Notes: a model not told the origin generated them from the sequence alone. A stretch of 64,000 bases of DNA from Hydrogenophaga flava NBRC 102514 (GCF_001571145.1 NZ_BCTF01000005.1:143298-207297); one strand, 5' to 3'; numbered from the stretch's first letter, positions 35,072 to 46,000 are shown. Translations and numbers: made by a program.

Positions 35072-36529
35072 TCAGCGGTTGTAGGCGGTTTCGCCGTGCG
35101 AGCTGATGTCCAGACCTTCGCGTTCCTGCTCTTCGGTCACGCGCAGGCCCAGGGTCAGATCGACGATCTTGTAGGCGATGAAGGCGACGATGGAGGACCA
35201 CACGATGGTGATGACCACGCCTTCGGCCTGCACCAGCAGCTGGCTGGCGATGGAGAAGTCATCGCCCTTGACGCCGCCCAGCGAACCGGCGGAGAACACG
35301 CCGGTCAGCATGGCACCGACGATGCCGCCGACACCGTGCACGCCGAACACGTCCAGCGAGTCGTCGGCACCGAGCATTTTCTTCAGACCGGTCACGCCCC
35401 ACAGGCACAGGAAGCCGGCGACCAGACCGATGATGATGGCGCCCATGACGCCCACCGTGCCGCAGGCCGGGGTGATGGCGACCAGGCCGGCGACGGCACC
35501 GGAGGCAGCGCCCAGCATCGAGGCCTTGCCCTTGGCCAGGGCTTCACCCACGCACCAGGCCAGCACGGCGGCGGCGGTGGCCATCAGGGTGTTGATGAAG
35601 GCCAGGGTGGTGCCACCGTTGGCTTCCAGGTTGGAGCCGGCGTTGAAACCGAACCAGCCCACCCACAGCAGCGAGGCGCCGACCATGGTCAGGGTCAGGC
35701 TGTGCGGGGCCATGGCTTCCTTGCCGTAGCCGATGCGCTTGCCCAGGACGTAGGCGCCCACCAGACCGGCCATGGCGGCATTGATGTGCACCACGGTGCC
35801 GCCGGCGAAGTCCAGCGCGCCCTTGTCGAACAGGTAACCGCCCGCGCCCCAGACCATGTGGGCGATCGGCAGGTAGCTGAAGGTGAACCAGATGGCGCAA
35901 AACAGCAGCACGGAGCCGAACTTGATGCGCTCGGCGAAGGAGCCGACGATCAGCGCGCAGGTGATGCCCGCGAAGGTGCACTGGAAGGCGATGAATATGA
36001 ACTCGGGGATCATCACGCCGGCCGTGAAGGTGGCCGCCAGCGAATCGGTGGTGACGCCCTTGAGGAACAGCTTGTCGAAGTTGCCGTAGATCAGGCCCTC
36101 GCCGCCGAAGGCGACGCTGTAGCCGTAGACGGCCCACAGCACGGAGATCAGCGAGAACACCACCATCACCTGCATCAGCACGGACAGCATGTTCTTGCTG
36201 CGCACCAGGCCGCCGTAGAACAGGGCCAGGCCGGGCACGACCATCAGCAGCACGAGGATGGTGGAGATCATCATCCAGGTGACGTCGCCCTTGTCCACCG
36301 TTTCCTTCACGGCTTCGGCGGGCGCGGCTTCTGCCGCAGCCGGTGCAGCCTCGGCAGCGGCGGGTGCCGCAGCTGCGTCGGCGGCCGGGGCCGCTGCAGG
36401 AGCGGCCTCGGCAGCAGGGGCGGTGGCGGCCGGTGCATCGGCGGGCTTGGCGGCGTCCTGGGCCATGGCGGAGAACCCGCCGAACATAAGGCCTGCCCCC
36501 AGGAGCAGGGAAGCGATCAGTTTTTTCAT
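35072..36529 (-). CDS. amtB: ammonium transporter
   Basis: A 485-residue Amt protein. A cleavable signal sequence (to about residue 24) is followed by a 50-residue Ala/Pro-rich extension, then eleven membrane segments. The two pore histidines are recognisable in TVVHINAAMAGLVGA and VFGVHGVGGIVGAMLTG. It conducts ammonium and is closed by GlnK binding from the cytoplasm. It follows glnK by 31 bp in one sigma-54-type operon and ends at a strong terminator. Confidence 0.96.
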   Translation of the reverse strand: MKKLIASLLLGAGLMFGGFSAMAQDAAKPADAPAATAPAAEAAPAAAPAADAAAAPAAAEAAPAAAEAAPAEAVKETVDKGDVTWMMISTILVLLMVVPGLALFYGGLVRSKNMLSVLMQVMVVFSLISVLWAVYGYSVAFGGEGLIYGNFDKLFLKGVTTDSLAATFTAGVMIPEFIFIAFQCTFAGITCALIVGSFAERIKFGSVLLFCAIWFTFSYLPIAHMVWGAGGYLFDKGALDFAGGTVVHINAAMAGLVGAYVLGKRIGYGKEAMAPHSLTLTMVGASLLWVGWFGFNAGSNLEANGGTTLAFINTLMATAAAVLAWCVGEALAKGKASMLGAASGAVAGLVAITPACGTVGVMGAIIIGLVAGFLCLWGVTGLKKMLGADDSLDVFGVHGVGGIVGAMLTGVFSAGSLGGVKGDDFSIASQLLVQAEGVVITIVWSSIVAFIAYKIVDLTLGLRVTEEQEREGLDISSHGETAYNR

Positions 36530-36560
36530 TTGGGTGCTCTTTCTGATGCGGGTGCGGGAA

Positions 36561-36905
<345 letters not shown>

Positions 36906-36980
36906 TTACCTCTTCTAGGGTGGGACGGTGTCGGGTCGGGGCCGGGTGACACCACGGGTTGATGCAATCGCTTACAGCCT

Positions 36981-36998
36981 GAAGCAGGGACCGTGCCA
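36981..36998 (-). promoter_or_regulatory. sigma-54 promoter of glnK-amtB
   Basis: On the minus strand TGGCACG-GTCC-CTGCTT matches the RpoN consensus TGGCACG-N4-TTGCW at all but one position. The -24 GG and -12 GC are separated by the required ten bases. The start site would be near 36970, about 70 bases before the glnK ATG. Confidence 0.82.
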
Positions 36999-37113
36999 GC
37001 AGGCCACCCACCCCGCCGCCAAGGCGCCGCCCCAGAGGGAAAACGTCCTCCCGACGGGGGCTGCGGTCCCACCCGCGCTCATGACATGATCCCCGCGCCG
37101 CGGCCGCAGAGCC

Positions 37114-37128
37114 GCACCAAACACGTGC
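37114..37128. promoter_or_regulatory. candidate NtrC-binding site
   Basis: GCAC-N7-GTGC (GCACCAAACACGTGC) has the spacing of NtrC half-sites (GCAC and GTGC seven bases apart). It lies about 120 bp upstream of the sigma-54 element, the usual enhancer distance. Only one site is visible. Confidence 0.55.
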
Positions 37129-37176
37129 ATCCCGGTGTCCAGCGGGCCATGCACCGAAACAGGGATGGAGGACCGG

Positions 37177-38730
37177 ATGAGTTTGTCATTGGTGCACAGC
37201 CGCGCGCTGATCGGGCTGGAGGCGCGGCCGGTGCAGGTGGAGGTGCACCTGGCCAACGGCCTGCCCAGCTTCACGCTGGTGGGTCTGGTGGACACCGAGG
37301 TGAAGGAGGCGCGCGAGCGCGTGCGCTCGGCGATTGCCAACGCCGGGCTCGAATTCCCCAGCAACAAGCGCATCACCGTGAACCTGGCGCCGGCCGACCT
37401 GCCCAAGGACTCGGGCCGCTTCGACCTGCCGATCGCGCTGGGCATCCTGGCCGCGGCGGGCCAGATCGACAGCGCGAAGCTGGTCGGCTGGGAGTTCGCG
37501 GGCGAGCTCTCGCTGGGCGGCGAGCTGCGCCCCGTGCGCGGCGCGCTGGCCATGAGCCTGGCCCTGCACCGGGATGGTTCCACTGGCGCGGCGACGCGGC
37601 TGGTGCTGCCGCCGGGCAGCGCCGAGGAAGCGGCGCTGGTGCCGCAGGCCCAGGTGTGCCGCGCCCGCCACCTGCTGGACGTGGTGGCCCAGTTCCTGCC
37701 CGAAGGGGCCGCGGGCGCGGGCGATGCACCGCCCGACGACAAGGGCTGGGCGCGCCTGTCGCCGACACCGCTGGCCGCGCGCGAGCACTACCCCGACCTG
37801 GCGGATGTCAAGGGCCAGGCGGGCGCGCGGCGGGCGCTGGAGATTGCGGCGGCCGGCGGGCACTCGCTCTTGATGATGGGCCCGCCGGGCTCGGGCAAGA
37901 GCATGCTGGCGCAGCGTTTTGCCGGCCTGCTGCCGCCCATGGACAGCACCGAGGCGCTGGAATCGGCGGCCGTGGCCTCGCTGGCCGGGCGCTTCCGGCT
38001 GGAGGCCTGGGGCCTGCGCCCCACCTGCGCGCCGCACCACAGCGCCAGCGCCGTGGCCCTCGTCGGTGGCGGCTCACCGCCCCGGCCCGGCGAAATCTCG
38101 CTGGCGCACCACGGCGTGCTGTTCCTCGACGAATTGCCCGAGTTCCCGCGCGCCGCCCTCGAAGCGCTGCGCGAGCCGCTGGAGAGCGGCCACATCCGCA
38201 TCTCGCGCGCGGCCATGCAAAGCGAGTTCCCGGCGCGCTTCCAGCTGGTGGCCGCGATGAACCCCTGCCCCTGCGGCTTCCTCGGCCACCCCACCCAGCC
38301 CTGCCGCGACACGCCCGACCAGGTCGCGCGCTACCAGGGCCGCCTGTCCGGCCCGCTGCTGGACCGCATCGACCTGCACATCGAGGTGCCGGCTCTGCCG
38401 CCGGCAGACCTGCTGCACAGCCCGGCCGGCGAGCCCAGCGCCACCGTGCGCGGGCGCGTGGCCGCCGCGCGGCAGCGGGCGCAGGCGCGCCAGGGCCAGA
38501 GCAACCAGGCGCTGTCGGGCCAGGCCCTGGACCGGCACGTGATGGCCGAACCCACCGCGCTCAAGTTCCTGCACACCGCAGCGGCCCGTCTGGGCTGGAG
38601 CGCCCGCAGCACCCACCGCGCCCTGCGCGTGGCGCGCACCATCGCCGACCTGGCGGGCAGCGAGTCCGTGGGGGTTTCGCACATCGCCGAGGCGGTGCAG
38701 TACCGGCGGGCGTTGCGGTCAGGGGGCTGA
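37177..38730 (+). CDS. comM: YifB/ComM family Mg-chelatase-like AAA+ ATPase
   Basis: A 517-residue protein with an N-terminal Lon-like S5 fold (SLSLVHSRALIGLEARPVQVEVHLANG), Walker A GPPGSGKSML, Walker B LFLDELPEF, the MNPCPCG zinc motif and a C-terminal Mg-chelatase domain (LGWSARSTHRALRVARTIADLAG). In Vibrio and Acinetobacter ComM is a helicase that extends branch migration during natural transformation. I chose the ATG at 37177 for its GGAGG site. Its end overlaps the convergent DUF3857 gene by 12 bp. Confidence 0.94.
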   Translation: MSLSLVHSRALIGLEARPVQVEVHLANGLPSFTLVGLVDTEVKEARERVRSAIANAGLEFPSNKRITVNLAPADLPKDSGRFDLPIALGILAAAGQIDSAKLVGWEFAGELSLGGELRPVRGALAMSLALHRDGSTGAATRLVLPPGSAEEAALVPQAQVCRARHLLDVVAQFLPEGAAGAGDAPPDDKGWARLSPTPLAAREHYPDLADVKGQAGARRALEIAAAGGHSLLMMGPPGSGKSMLAQRFAGLLPPMDSTEALESAAVASLAGRFRLEAWGLRPTCAPHHSASAVALVGGGSPPRPGEISLAHHGVLFLDELPEFPRAALEALREPLESGHIRISRAAMQSEFPARFQLVAAMNPCPCGFLGHPTQPCRDTPDQVARYQGRLSGPLLDRIDLHIEVPALPPADLLHSPAGEPSATVRGRVAAARQRAQARQGQSNQALSGQALDRHVMAEPTALKFLHTAAARLGWSARSTHRALRVARTIADLAGSESVGVSHIAEAVQYRRALRSGG

Positions 38731-41400
38731 GGCGCCGATGGCATCCGGTTGAACCGGGGGTTCGCGCTGAAGACCTGGCGCGACCCCATAGCGCCGCGCA
38801 AACGTGGCTTTCGCGCGTACGGAACGCTGGATGTAAACGCAACCGATCAAACCGAGGGTCGCTTCCACCAGTTCCCACGCCAGTTCCGAGCCGCTCATCG
38901 AACGGTCCCCGAAGGCGAACGCGGCGGCCACAAGAATCAACCCCAAGATACTGAGCACACCCTGCAACCAAAAAGTCACCCGCGGAACGCTGGTTCTGCG
39001 CGCAAAGTACAAGGGCAGCTGCACCACGTAGGGCGTCAGAACGATCACCACAACACCTATTGAAAAAAGATCGGTCCAGGTGGTCTTGGGCGCCTCTCCA
39101 GGCGCACCTGCTGAGCGAACGACGGCCCAGACGTCGCTCAGAAACACCGAGACAAATGGCCACGAGTACTTCAGCGCGCTGGCGACACCGAACGCCAGCA
39201 GGCCGCCGTAAACGATCAACCAGCCCCCCAGCGGCTGGCCAGGAGCCGAAGACTCGGGCAGCGCTGGCTGCGGGTTGTAGCGGTACATCTTGCGGGCGAT
39301 CCAGTAGCTCGCAGCGGCCAACAACAGGAAGTAGACCGCCACCGGCCAGCCAAACGACTCCAGTCGCGCAAATGCCTCAGTGTCGACCGCAGGGGTCGCT
39401 GCCGCACCAGGGGTGTAGGTGAGCTTCAGCCACATGACCGAACGCGCCTCCTCCAGTTTCTTCACGTAGTCGGCCATGTCCTCGGTCTTGACGTGATCAC
39501 TCAGCGACACATAGCGACCGACCTGCGTGAGCAGGCGCGGCGTTGTGGTCAGCGTGTAGGTGAATTCGAACGCCGGATGACGGACCTCCGAATGGTCGGA
39601 TTCCACCTGCCAGTCTTCCGGCAGGTGCACGTCCGTGATGCTGTCGACCTCGGTGATGTGTCCAATGGCCAAGGGCGCGTTGCGCACCTGTTCGTCCGGC
39701 TCTTGCAGCTGGCTGAGCATGTCGGGGGTCCTGACCCTGGCCTCCAATGCACCCGGCGTGTGGCCCTTGGTCCAGAAGTCCGCGATGCGGTAGCGCTCGA
39801 CCACCTTGATGGCATTGGCCGACTGATCGTCTTCAATAGTCATCGGGCCTTCGGCCACGACGCCAGGGTAGTAGCCCGCATAAAAGTTCAGGTACTGGCG
39901 CTGCAGCTCGTCCCGGTTGCTGCGCGAGAGCCTGTCGCGCATCCATTCGGCGCTCAGCCCCTGATAGTCCGTGGTGATGGTGGCGGTGACGGGCTGTCCC
40001 AGTCCCTGGGTTGCGTCAAACACGGTGCTGACGCTCCGCGCGTCCCGTGTCGCGTCGCTGCGTGGCATGGGTTCCAGGTCTTGCGTGGATGGATCGATGA
40101 TCAGCGCAACGCCGAAGTACGGCTGGCCCATGTCATCCAGCCGCCCCATCTGCGGATAACGTGTCGGATCGATCCAGTAGATCTGGCCATTGACCTGCAC
40201 CCGCACCAGCACGTGGTCAAAGGCGCCCGGTGACGGGACACGCTGTGCCACCCCTTCCCGAATGCGGGTGTTGACCAGTGCGGCCCGCGCCTCAATGCCC
40301 AGCGCCTTGAGCATCGTCAGCGTCAGCAGCGTCTTGTCCTTGCAGTCCCCGAAGCGGCGCGCCATCACCGTCGCGGGCGGACTGGGCGTGTAGGAGCCTA
40401 CACCGACGTCCACGCTCAGGTAGCGGATGTTCTTCTGCACGTACTGCAGCACGGCCGCCACCTGGTCGCGTGGATCGGACAGCGTCTGCCGGATGCGCTC
40501 GACCTCGTGGCTCAGCTCGCCGCCAGGCACCGCAGGCGGCGCGTACAGCGGCACCGCCCACCGGCTCACCTCGGACCAGTCCCGGAACGAGCTCCACTGC
40601 ACAGAGGGATAGGGATCGAACCACACCGGCGCGTTGTTGCTCACGCGCAGCCCCGGCACCTGCCTGGCTGTCCATTCATACTGCCGAACACCTCCCTGTT
40701 CGCTTTCGACAGCGAGGTTGTCCAGGTTAATGTTCCTGAACGTGATCGGGCGTCCGGCCGGCCACAGCAAGCGCTGGTACACAGCGTGCACAGGGTCGCG
40801 CCACTGCATGTCGAAGCCGCCGAAGTGGCCACCTTTCATGCTCGGATGCACGCCACGAACGGAATAGGCGTACTCCACGACATCGCCCACGCGCACGTCC
40901 TGCACCAGAAGGCTGGAGGTCAGTCGACCGTCCAGGACGAGCGCCTCCAGTTCCTTCTCGCGCTGCAGGGTCCGGATCGGCACAGTCGCCAGCTGCGAGA
41001 GGGCCCGACCATTCCGATGCACGGCGAGGGTGTGCAGCTGCAGCCGCTGGAAGCTGGGATCAAAGTCGATGTCGATGCTCGCCGCATGCTCCATCCCCTT
41101 CTCGTTCACCACCTTGATCGCGACCCGGTTGAACTGATGCCGCTCGCTTCCCGAGGCCCGGGTCTGGCGATCCACCAGCAGGTAGTACACGCCACTGCGG
41201 ATCTGCTCCACCGGGGCGGAAGCGTCCACCTCCAGCGCGACGGGTTTCACCCAGGCAGGCGTCGGTGCCTTCGTTGGCCTCACTTGGGCTGCGTGGGACG
41301 CACCCATTCCCAAGCACGCAAGCACCACCAGCACACCCTGCAGGCGCAACAGCCACCGGCACAGACCCAAGGCCTGCGCGGCCAAACCCCAACCACCCAT
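38719..41400 (-). CDS. DUF3857/transglutaminase-like protein with DUF2569 membrane tail
   Basis: An 893-residue exported protein. A signal or anchor segment (about residues 8-36) precedes a DUF3857 domain (about 60-270) and a transglutaminase core. The Cys-His-Asp triad is visible: RFGDCKDK near 352, FDHVLV and YWIDPT. A membrane segment lies near residue 670 and a C-terminal DUF2569 membrane module begins at LGGWLIVYGGLLAF, with several passes. DUF3857-transglutaminase proteins are common in Gram-negatives; the reaction is unknown. The DUF2569 fusion places the catalytic part in the periplasm (inference). Confidence 0.88.
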   Translation of the reverse strand: MGGWGLAAQALGLCRWLLRLQGVLVVLACLGMGASHAAQVRPTKAPTPAWVKPVALEVDASAPVEQIRSGVYYLLVDRQTRASGSERHQFNRVAIKVVNEKGMEHAASIDIDFDPSFQRLQLHTLAVHRNGRALSQLATVPIRTLQREKELEALVLDGRLTSSLLVQDVRVGDVVEYAYSVRGVHPSMKGGHFGGFDMQWRDPVHAVYQRLLWPAGRPITFRNINLDNLAVESEQGGVRQYEWTARQVPGLRVSNNAPVWFDPYPSVQWSSFRDWSEVSRWAVPLYAPPAVPGGELSHEVERIRQTLSDPRDQVAAVLQYVQKNIRYLSVDVGVGSYTPSPPATVMARRFGDCKDKTLLTLTMLKALGIEARAALVNTRIREGVAQRVPSPGAFDHVLVRVQVNGQIYWIDPTRYPQMGRLDDMGQPYFGVALIIDPSTQDLEPMPRSDATRDARSVSTVFDATQGLGQPVTATITTDYQGLSAEWMRDRLSRSNRDELQRQYLNFYAGYYPGVVAEGPMTIEDDQSANAIKVVERYRIADFWTKGHTPGALEARVRTPDMLSQLQEPDEQVRNAPLAIGHITEVDSITDVHLPEDWQVESDHSEVRHPAFEFTYTLTTTPRLLTQVGRYVSLSDHVKTEDMADYVKKLEEARSVMWLKLTYTPGAAATPAVDTEAFARLESFGWPVAVYFLLLAAASYWIARKMYRYNPQPALPESSAPGQPLGGWLIVYGGLLAFGVASALKYSWPFVSVFLSDVWAVVRSAGAPGEAPKTTWTDLFSIGVVVIVLTPYVVQLPLYFARRTSVPRVTFWLQGVLSILGLILVAAAFAFGDRSMSGSELAWELVEATLGLIGCVYIQRSVRAKATFARRYGVAPGLQREPPVQPDAIGASAP

Positions 41401-41522
41401 CCCTATTCCCCCTGAAGACGGCGCTCCGACGCAGGCGCCCGATATGTAATGAATTGTATGAAGGGGGAGGTGCTCAGACGGTTTGCACAGCTGTCAATCG
41501 GCGCACCCCGCGCACGAAGCGC

Positions 41523-42314
41523 TCAGCGGCGCGCCGGCTTGCCCCCTGCCCGCGCCTTGGCGGACGACAGTGCCTTCTTCTTCTCGGGCGGCGGCGGGCG
41601 CTGCACCCAGGCCTTGACCCACCAGCCCACGACCATCCCAGCCACCAGCACGGCCCAGAACAGCCAGGCGTCCATGGCCTCCCCGCCGCTGCGCAGGTTC
41701 ATGCCGAACACGGCCCCCACCGCCATCAGCGGCGCCGTCCAGGCCGCCAGGGTGTTCAGCTTTTCCTGGGCGCGGTGGTTGGCCAGTGCGGCGCGGGTCT
41801 GCGCCTCGGCCTGCTGGGCCAGCCGGAAGTTCAGCGCCAGCTGGGCGTCGGCCAACAGCAGCTCCAGGCCGCGCTGGAGGTCCACGGCGCGGTCGCGCGC
41901 GGTGATCAGCTCCGCGTCCCCTTTGATCGCTTCGCGCGCCGCCTGCAATGCGGCGTACAGGTTGCCTGCCGCACGCGCCACCGGCCGCACGCGCTCCATC
42001 AACGCGAAAAGGTCGGCCGCATCGTCGGCCTGGTCGTAGGCGGCGAGACCCTTCGCCAGCTGTTCCTGGTAGCGGTCCAGCAGCCGGCGCAGAACCTGCT
42101 CGCCGCCCGGTTGCCCATGGAACGCCCAGGCGCCATCGGGCGTGCGCAGGAACACCGCGTGCTCGCGATCACCCCCGGCGTTCTGCGGCGGCTCGTGCAG
42201 CACCAGCAGCAGGTGCCCGTCCTCGTGGATGGCGCGCTGCGCGCCGTAGCTCTCGCGCCCGAGGCGGCGCTCGATGGCCTCGGGCAGTGGCCAGCCGTAG
42301 TCGGGGCGGGTCAT
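41523..42314 (-). CDS. CorA-like GMN-motif membrane protein, last gene of PspA/flotillin operon
   Basis: A 263-residue protein. Residues about 1-185 are soluble and helical, ending in a long helix (AQTRAALANHRAQEKLNTLAAWTAPLMAV). A membrane segment then runs into GMN (VFGMNLRSG), a short loop, and a second segment (WLFWAVLVAGMVVGWW), with a basic C-tail. GMN between two C-terminal membrane helices is the CorA magnesium-channel signature. The N-domain differs from usual CorA (typical length near 320) and looks shortened. Channel activity is an inference. It follows the PLD gene by 13 bp. Confidence 0.7.
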   Translation of the reverse strand: MTRPDYGWPLPEAIERRLGRESYGAQRAIHEDGHLLLVLHEPPQNAGGDREHAVFLRTPDGAWAFHGQPGGEQVLRRLLDRYQEQLAKGLAAYDQADDAADLFALMERVRPVARAAGNLYAALQAAREAIKGDAELITARDRAVDLQRGLELLLADAQLALNFRLAQQAEAQTRAALANHRAQEKLNTLAAWTAPLMAVGAVFGMNLRSGGEAMDAWLFWAVLVAGMVVGWWVKAWVQRPPPPEKKKALSSAKARAGGKPARR

Positions 42315-42327
42315 GGAGCGTCTCCTG

Positions 42328-43044
42328 TCATCGTGTGGCCAGCTGCTGCCAGAGGCTGTCGAAGGCCTCTCCGAACTGGCGCAGCAGCGCCGGGTCGTTG
42401 CAGAGCACCAGGTTTTCCTCGTTCTCGGCGGCGGCGCTGCGGGTCCAGTTGTAGCTGCCGTTGAGCAGCCAGCGCTGGTCGAACAGCGCGAACTTGTGGT
42501 GCATGTGGGCGGCGCTCTGGTCCACGCGCACCGCCACGCCCGCCTCGCGCAGCGCGATCACGTCGCTGCCGCGGTCAAACGCCTTTTCGTTGTCGGTGAT
42601 GAGACGCACCGCCACGCCGCGCCGGTGCGCGGCCAGCACCTCGGCGCTGATGCGGTCGTCGGAGAGGGTGAACACGCAGAGGTCGGCGCGCTGGCGGCAG
42701 GCGCGCAGCTGGCCGGTGATGGCCTGCAGGCAGTCGTCGCCGGGGCTGAACCAGGCCTGGGACCGGTGCGAGCCCCCGGCAGTGCGCGAGACGTCCAGCG
42801 CCCGCACAACGCCTTCGAGCCAGCGCACCAGGGCCAGCGGGTCGGCCGCGTCCACCTCGTCGAGATGCTGGCGCACCAGGTCGAAGGCCTGGTTGCGCAA
42901 CTGGCGCAGGCCCTCCTCGGGCAGGCGGGCCGAGCGCAGCGATTCGGTCAGCAGGCGCTTCTCGTCGTCGGAGAGGCGCACATCGGCCAGGCTGCGCTGC
43001 AGCTGGTCGAGCAGCTGTGGCACCGTGGTGGCGGGCGCCGTCAT
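42328..43044 (-). CDS. phospholipase D-like protein
   Basis: A 238-residue protein with an N-terminal helical region (about residues 1-85) and one PLD domain. The HKD motif is HHKFALFDQRWLLNGSYNWTRSA near residues 190-210, with a downstream acidic stretch ENEENLVLCND. A single HKD implies a dimer, as in Nuc-type or cardiolipin-type enzymes. It could act on phospholipid or nucleic acid. Its ATG overlaps the giant ATPase stop (ATGA, 43041-43044), so translation is coupled. Confidence 0.85.
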   Translation of the reverse strand: MTAPATTVPQLLDQLQRSLADVRLSDDEKRLLTESLRSARLPEEGLRQLRNQAFDLVRQHLDEVDAADPLALVRWLEGVVRALDVSRTAGGSHRSQAWFSPGDDCLQAITGQLRACRQRADLCVFTLSDDRISAEVLAAHRRGVAVRLITDNEKAFDRGSDVIALREAGVAVRVDQSAAHMHHKFALFDQRWLLNGSYNWTRSAAAENEENLVLCNDPALLRQFGEAFDSLWQQLATR

Positions 43045-46000
43045 GGCTGGGACGCGGGTGGCCGACCCGGCTTCTGCGCCTGCGCCTCGGCGTGCCGGGC
43101 CTTGACCTCTTCGAGCTGGTGGGCCACGCGCTCGACCTCGCTGCGGATGGAGTGGTCCATCTTCAGCCGGCGCTCGGTGGCCGAGATCAGCGGCAGCAGG
43201 ATGGTGCGGTAGGTCACCGCAATCTCCAGCACCGCCTCGGCCAGGCGCAGCGCTTCCGAGGTCTTGCCGTCGCCGGCGTCCTCGGGCTTTTTGAGGCTGT
43301 CGACGGCGCGCGCCACGTCCAGCAGACCCGCGGTGATGCGCGTGCCCGCGTCGGTGTCGCTGCCGCCGAGCTTGCGCTGGCGCACGAACTCGTCGCAGAT
43401 CGCTTGCCAGCGCTGCGATTCGTCGGCCGTGGGGCTGCCCAGCAGCTGCGCCAGCTTGAGCAGGTTCTCCTCGGCGCCGGTGGTCAGCGTCTGGGCCTCG
43501 CCGCGGTAGTGATCGCGCAGCAGGGCGTCGAGTTCGTCGTCGCGCATCTGCGGCGTGATCTGTGCCGCCAGCTTGGTCATGTTGCGGTAGCTGCCCTGCA
43601 GCTTGAAGGGCGGCTCGGTGCGGTAGTCGTCCTGCTGCGCCGCCGATTCGATGTAGCTCAGGTTGACCTTCAGCAGCAGGTCGCGCGCGCGGAACAGGCG
43701 TTTGAACAACTCGGTCAACTCCTCCAGCTCGGCCGCGCCGTAGGGGTGCGAGAAGGCGGTGGACGGCACGTCCTGCCCCTCGGCGCGCTGCACCAGCCGG
43801 TGCACGTCCTTGGGGTCGCGCGAGGACAGCGGCAGCAGCACCGGGTTGGCGGTGAGCGCGTTCTCCAGGTAGGACAGCGCGAACAGCGCCTCGCGGCCCG
43901 AGAGCACATCGCCCAGGTTGTAGATGTCGGCGCTGTTGGCCAGCATGTCGGGGATCTTGAACACGTCGCCCGACTCGGTGTAGGGGTTGCCCGCCATCAC
44001 CACGGCAAAGCGCTTGCCGCGCAGGTCGTAGCTGCGGGCCTCGCCGTTCCACACGCCCTCGATGCGGCGCGTGCCATCGGCCAGGGCGATGAACTTCTGC
44101 AGGAACTCGGGGTTGGTGTGCTGGATGTCGTCCAGGTACAGCATCACGTTGTTGCCCATGGCCAGGCCGAGGTTGAGCTTCTCCAGCTCCTGGCGCGCCG
44201 CGCTGTGTTCGGCGCTGGCCGGGTCGATGGAGACCACGTCGTGACCCAGCGCCGGGCAGTTGATGCGCACGAACACCATGCCCAGCCGGTCGGCCACGTA
44301 CTCCATCAGTGTGGTCTTGCCGTAGCCCGGCGGCGAGATCAGCAGCAGCATGCCCATGCGGTCACTGCGCGCGGCGTCGCCGGCGGCGCCGATCTGCTTG
44401 GCCAGGTTGTTGCCGATCAGCGGCAGATACAGCTCGTCGATCAGGCGGTTGCGCACAAAGGTGGACAGTGGCTTGGCCTGGAACTGGTGCAGGCGCAGGC
44501 GCTTCTTCTCTTCGCTCACCAGCTCGTGGCGCACGCGGTGCCAGGCCTCGAAGGCGGGCACGATGCGCTGCTGGTGGTGCAGGAAGCGCCGCCAGAAGTC
44601 GTTCAGGTTGAGGTCCAGAGCGCCCTGCGCCACGCGCGGGTGTTCGCCCAGCAGGCCGTCCACGCGCTGCTGCAGCACCGCGTTCAGGCGCTCGCGCGGC
44701 AACGGCAGGCACAGCGCGCCCGCAGCTTCATCCACCCAGCCCTGGTCTTGCGGCGCGTGGGCGCTGGCAAAGGCGCCCATCCATTCGCGGGCGCGGTGCC
44801 AGCGCTCGGCGGGCAAGCAGGCGTCCAGGTCGCGCTGCCAGTCGGCCCAGCGGCCGCTGCGTTCCAGCTCGCGCTTGAACGCGTCGGCCAAATCCTGCGC
44901 CGGGCCGGACACCACCCAGGCGGGGGTGCTGCCGTCGTGGGCGGCGAGCTGGCGCACCAGGTAGGCGGCGGCCTGCGCGCAGCGCGTGGCGGCCTGTTCG
45001 GCGTCGATGGTCTCGCCACCGAGCGCGGGTTCAAACTCGTCGGCAAAACGCTGCAGCGCGGCGGCGCAGTCGGCCTCCACCGCCTGCAGCGCGTCCTGTG
45101 TGCCGAAGAGCTGCTGCATCTGCAGGGCGGCGCGGGCGCGCCGCTGCAGCGCATCGCGTTCGTTCACGAAGCGGCCGTGCTGCCAGTAGAGCAAGGCCAG
45201 GGTGCGCTCGGTCGGTCCCCAGGCCAGCAGCCCGGCGGCATCCTGCATGCGCACCAGCGCGGCAACCAGGCGCGCGGCGTCCTGGTCGTGCACACCCTTC
45301 TGGTAACCCTCCTGGTAGCGCGTGGCGGCCAGGCGCTGCACCAGCGCCAGCAGCGGCGCGGCGACCTCGTTGCCAGGTGCGGCCTCGCCCGGCTCGGCGG
45401 CTGCGGCGACCAGGCCGGACCAGTCCAGACCGCCCTGCCCCTGCAGCGCGGCCTGCACCACGCAACCGGCGAGGTACTCGGCGCGCGCGAGATCGGATGT
45501 CTCGGACACCAGGGCCTGGTCCCAGCGCGCCTTCAAGGCATCGAGCCGCGGGTCCTGCACCGGCGCGAGGTAGTCGGTGCCGGTGATCTGGAAACTCAGA
45601 CCCCCCTGGGGTGGCACCAGCGAGAGGTCCAGCGGCTGGCGCTGGATGGTGAAGGCGTGGCGGCCGAAGCGCAGCGTGTTGCCGTCGGCGGCCACCAGCT
45701 CGCCCTTGTCGCGCACCGAGCGCATCGCCTGGTCGCGCGCGGTCTTCAGGCGGGTGGCGATGTCGTCGGCCTGCACCTGGGCGCCCAGGCCGCGCAGGTC
45801 GGCCATCAGCTGCTGCAGCTTGGCCAGCAGCGGGTCGCCCGCGAAGTAGGCGTGGATCTGCGCGAGGTCGGTGAAGCCGGCCACGCGGCGCGGGATGCCG
45901 TCGAGGATGCGGCCGGCCGCCTCGCTCACCGCCTGGGCGCGGCGCTGGCGCGCTTCGACCAGGGTCTGGCGCCGCGCGGCCAGCGCGTCCACCACCGCCT

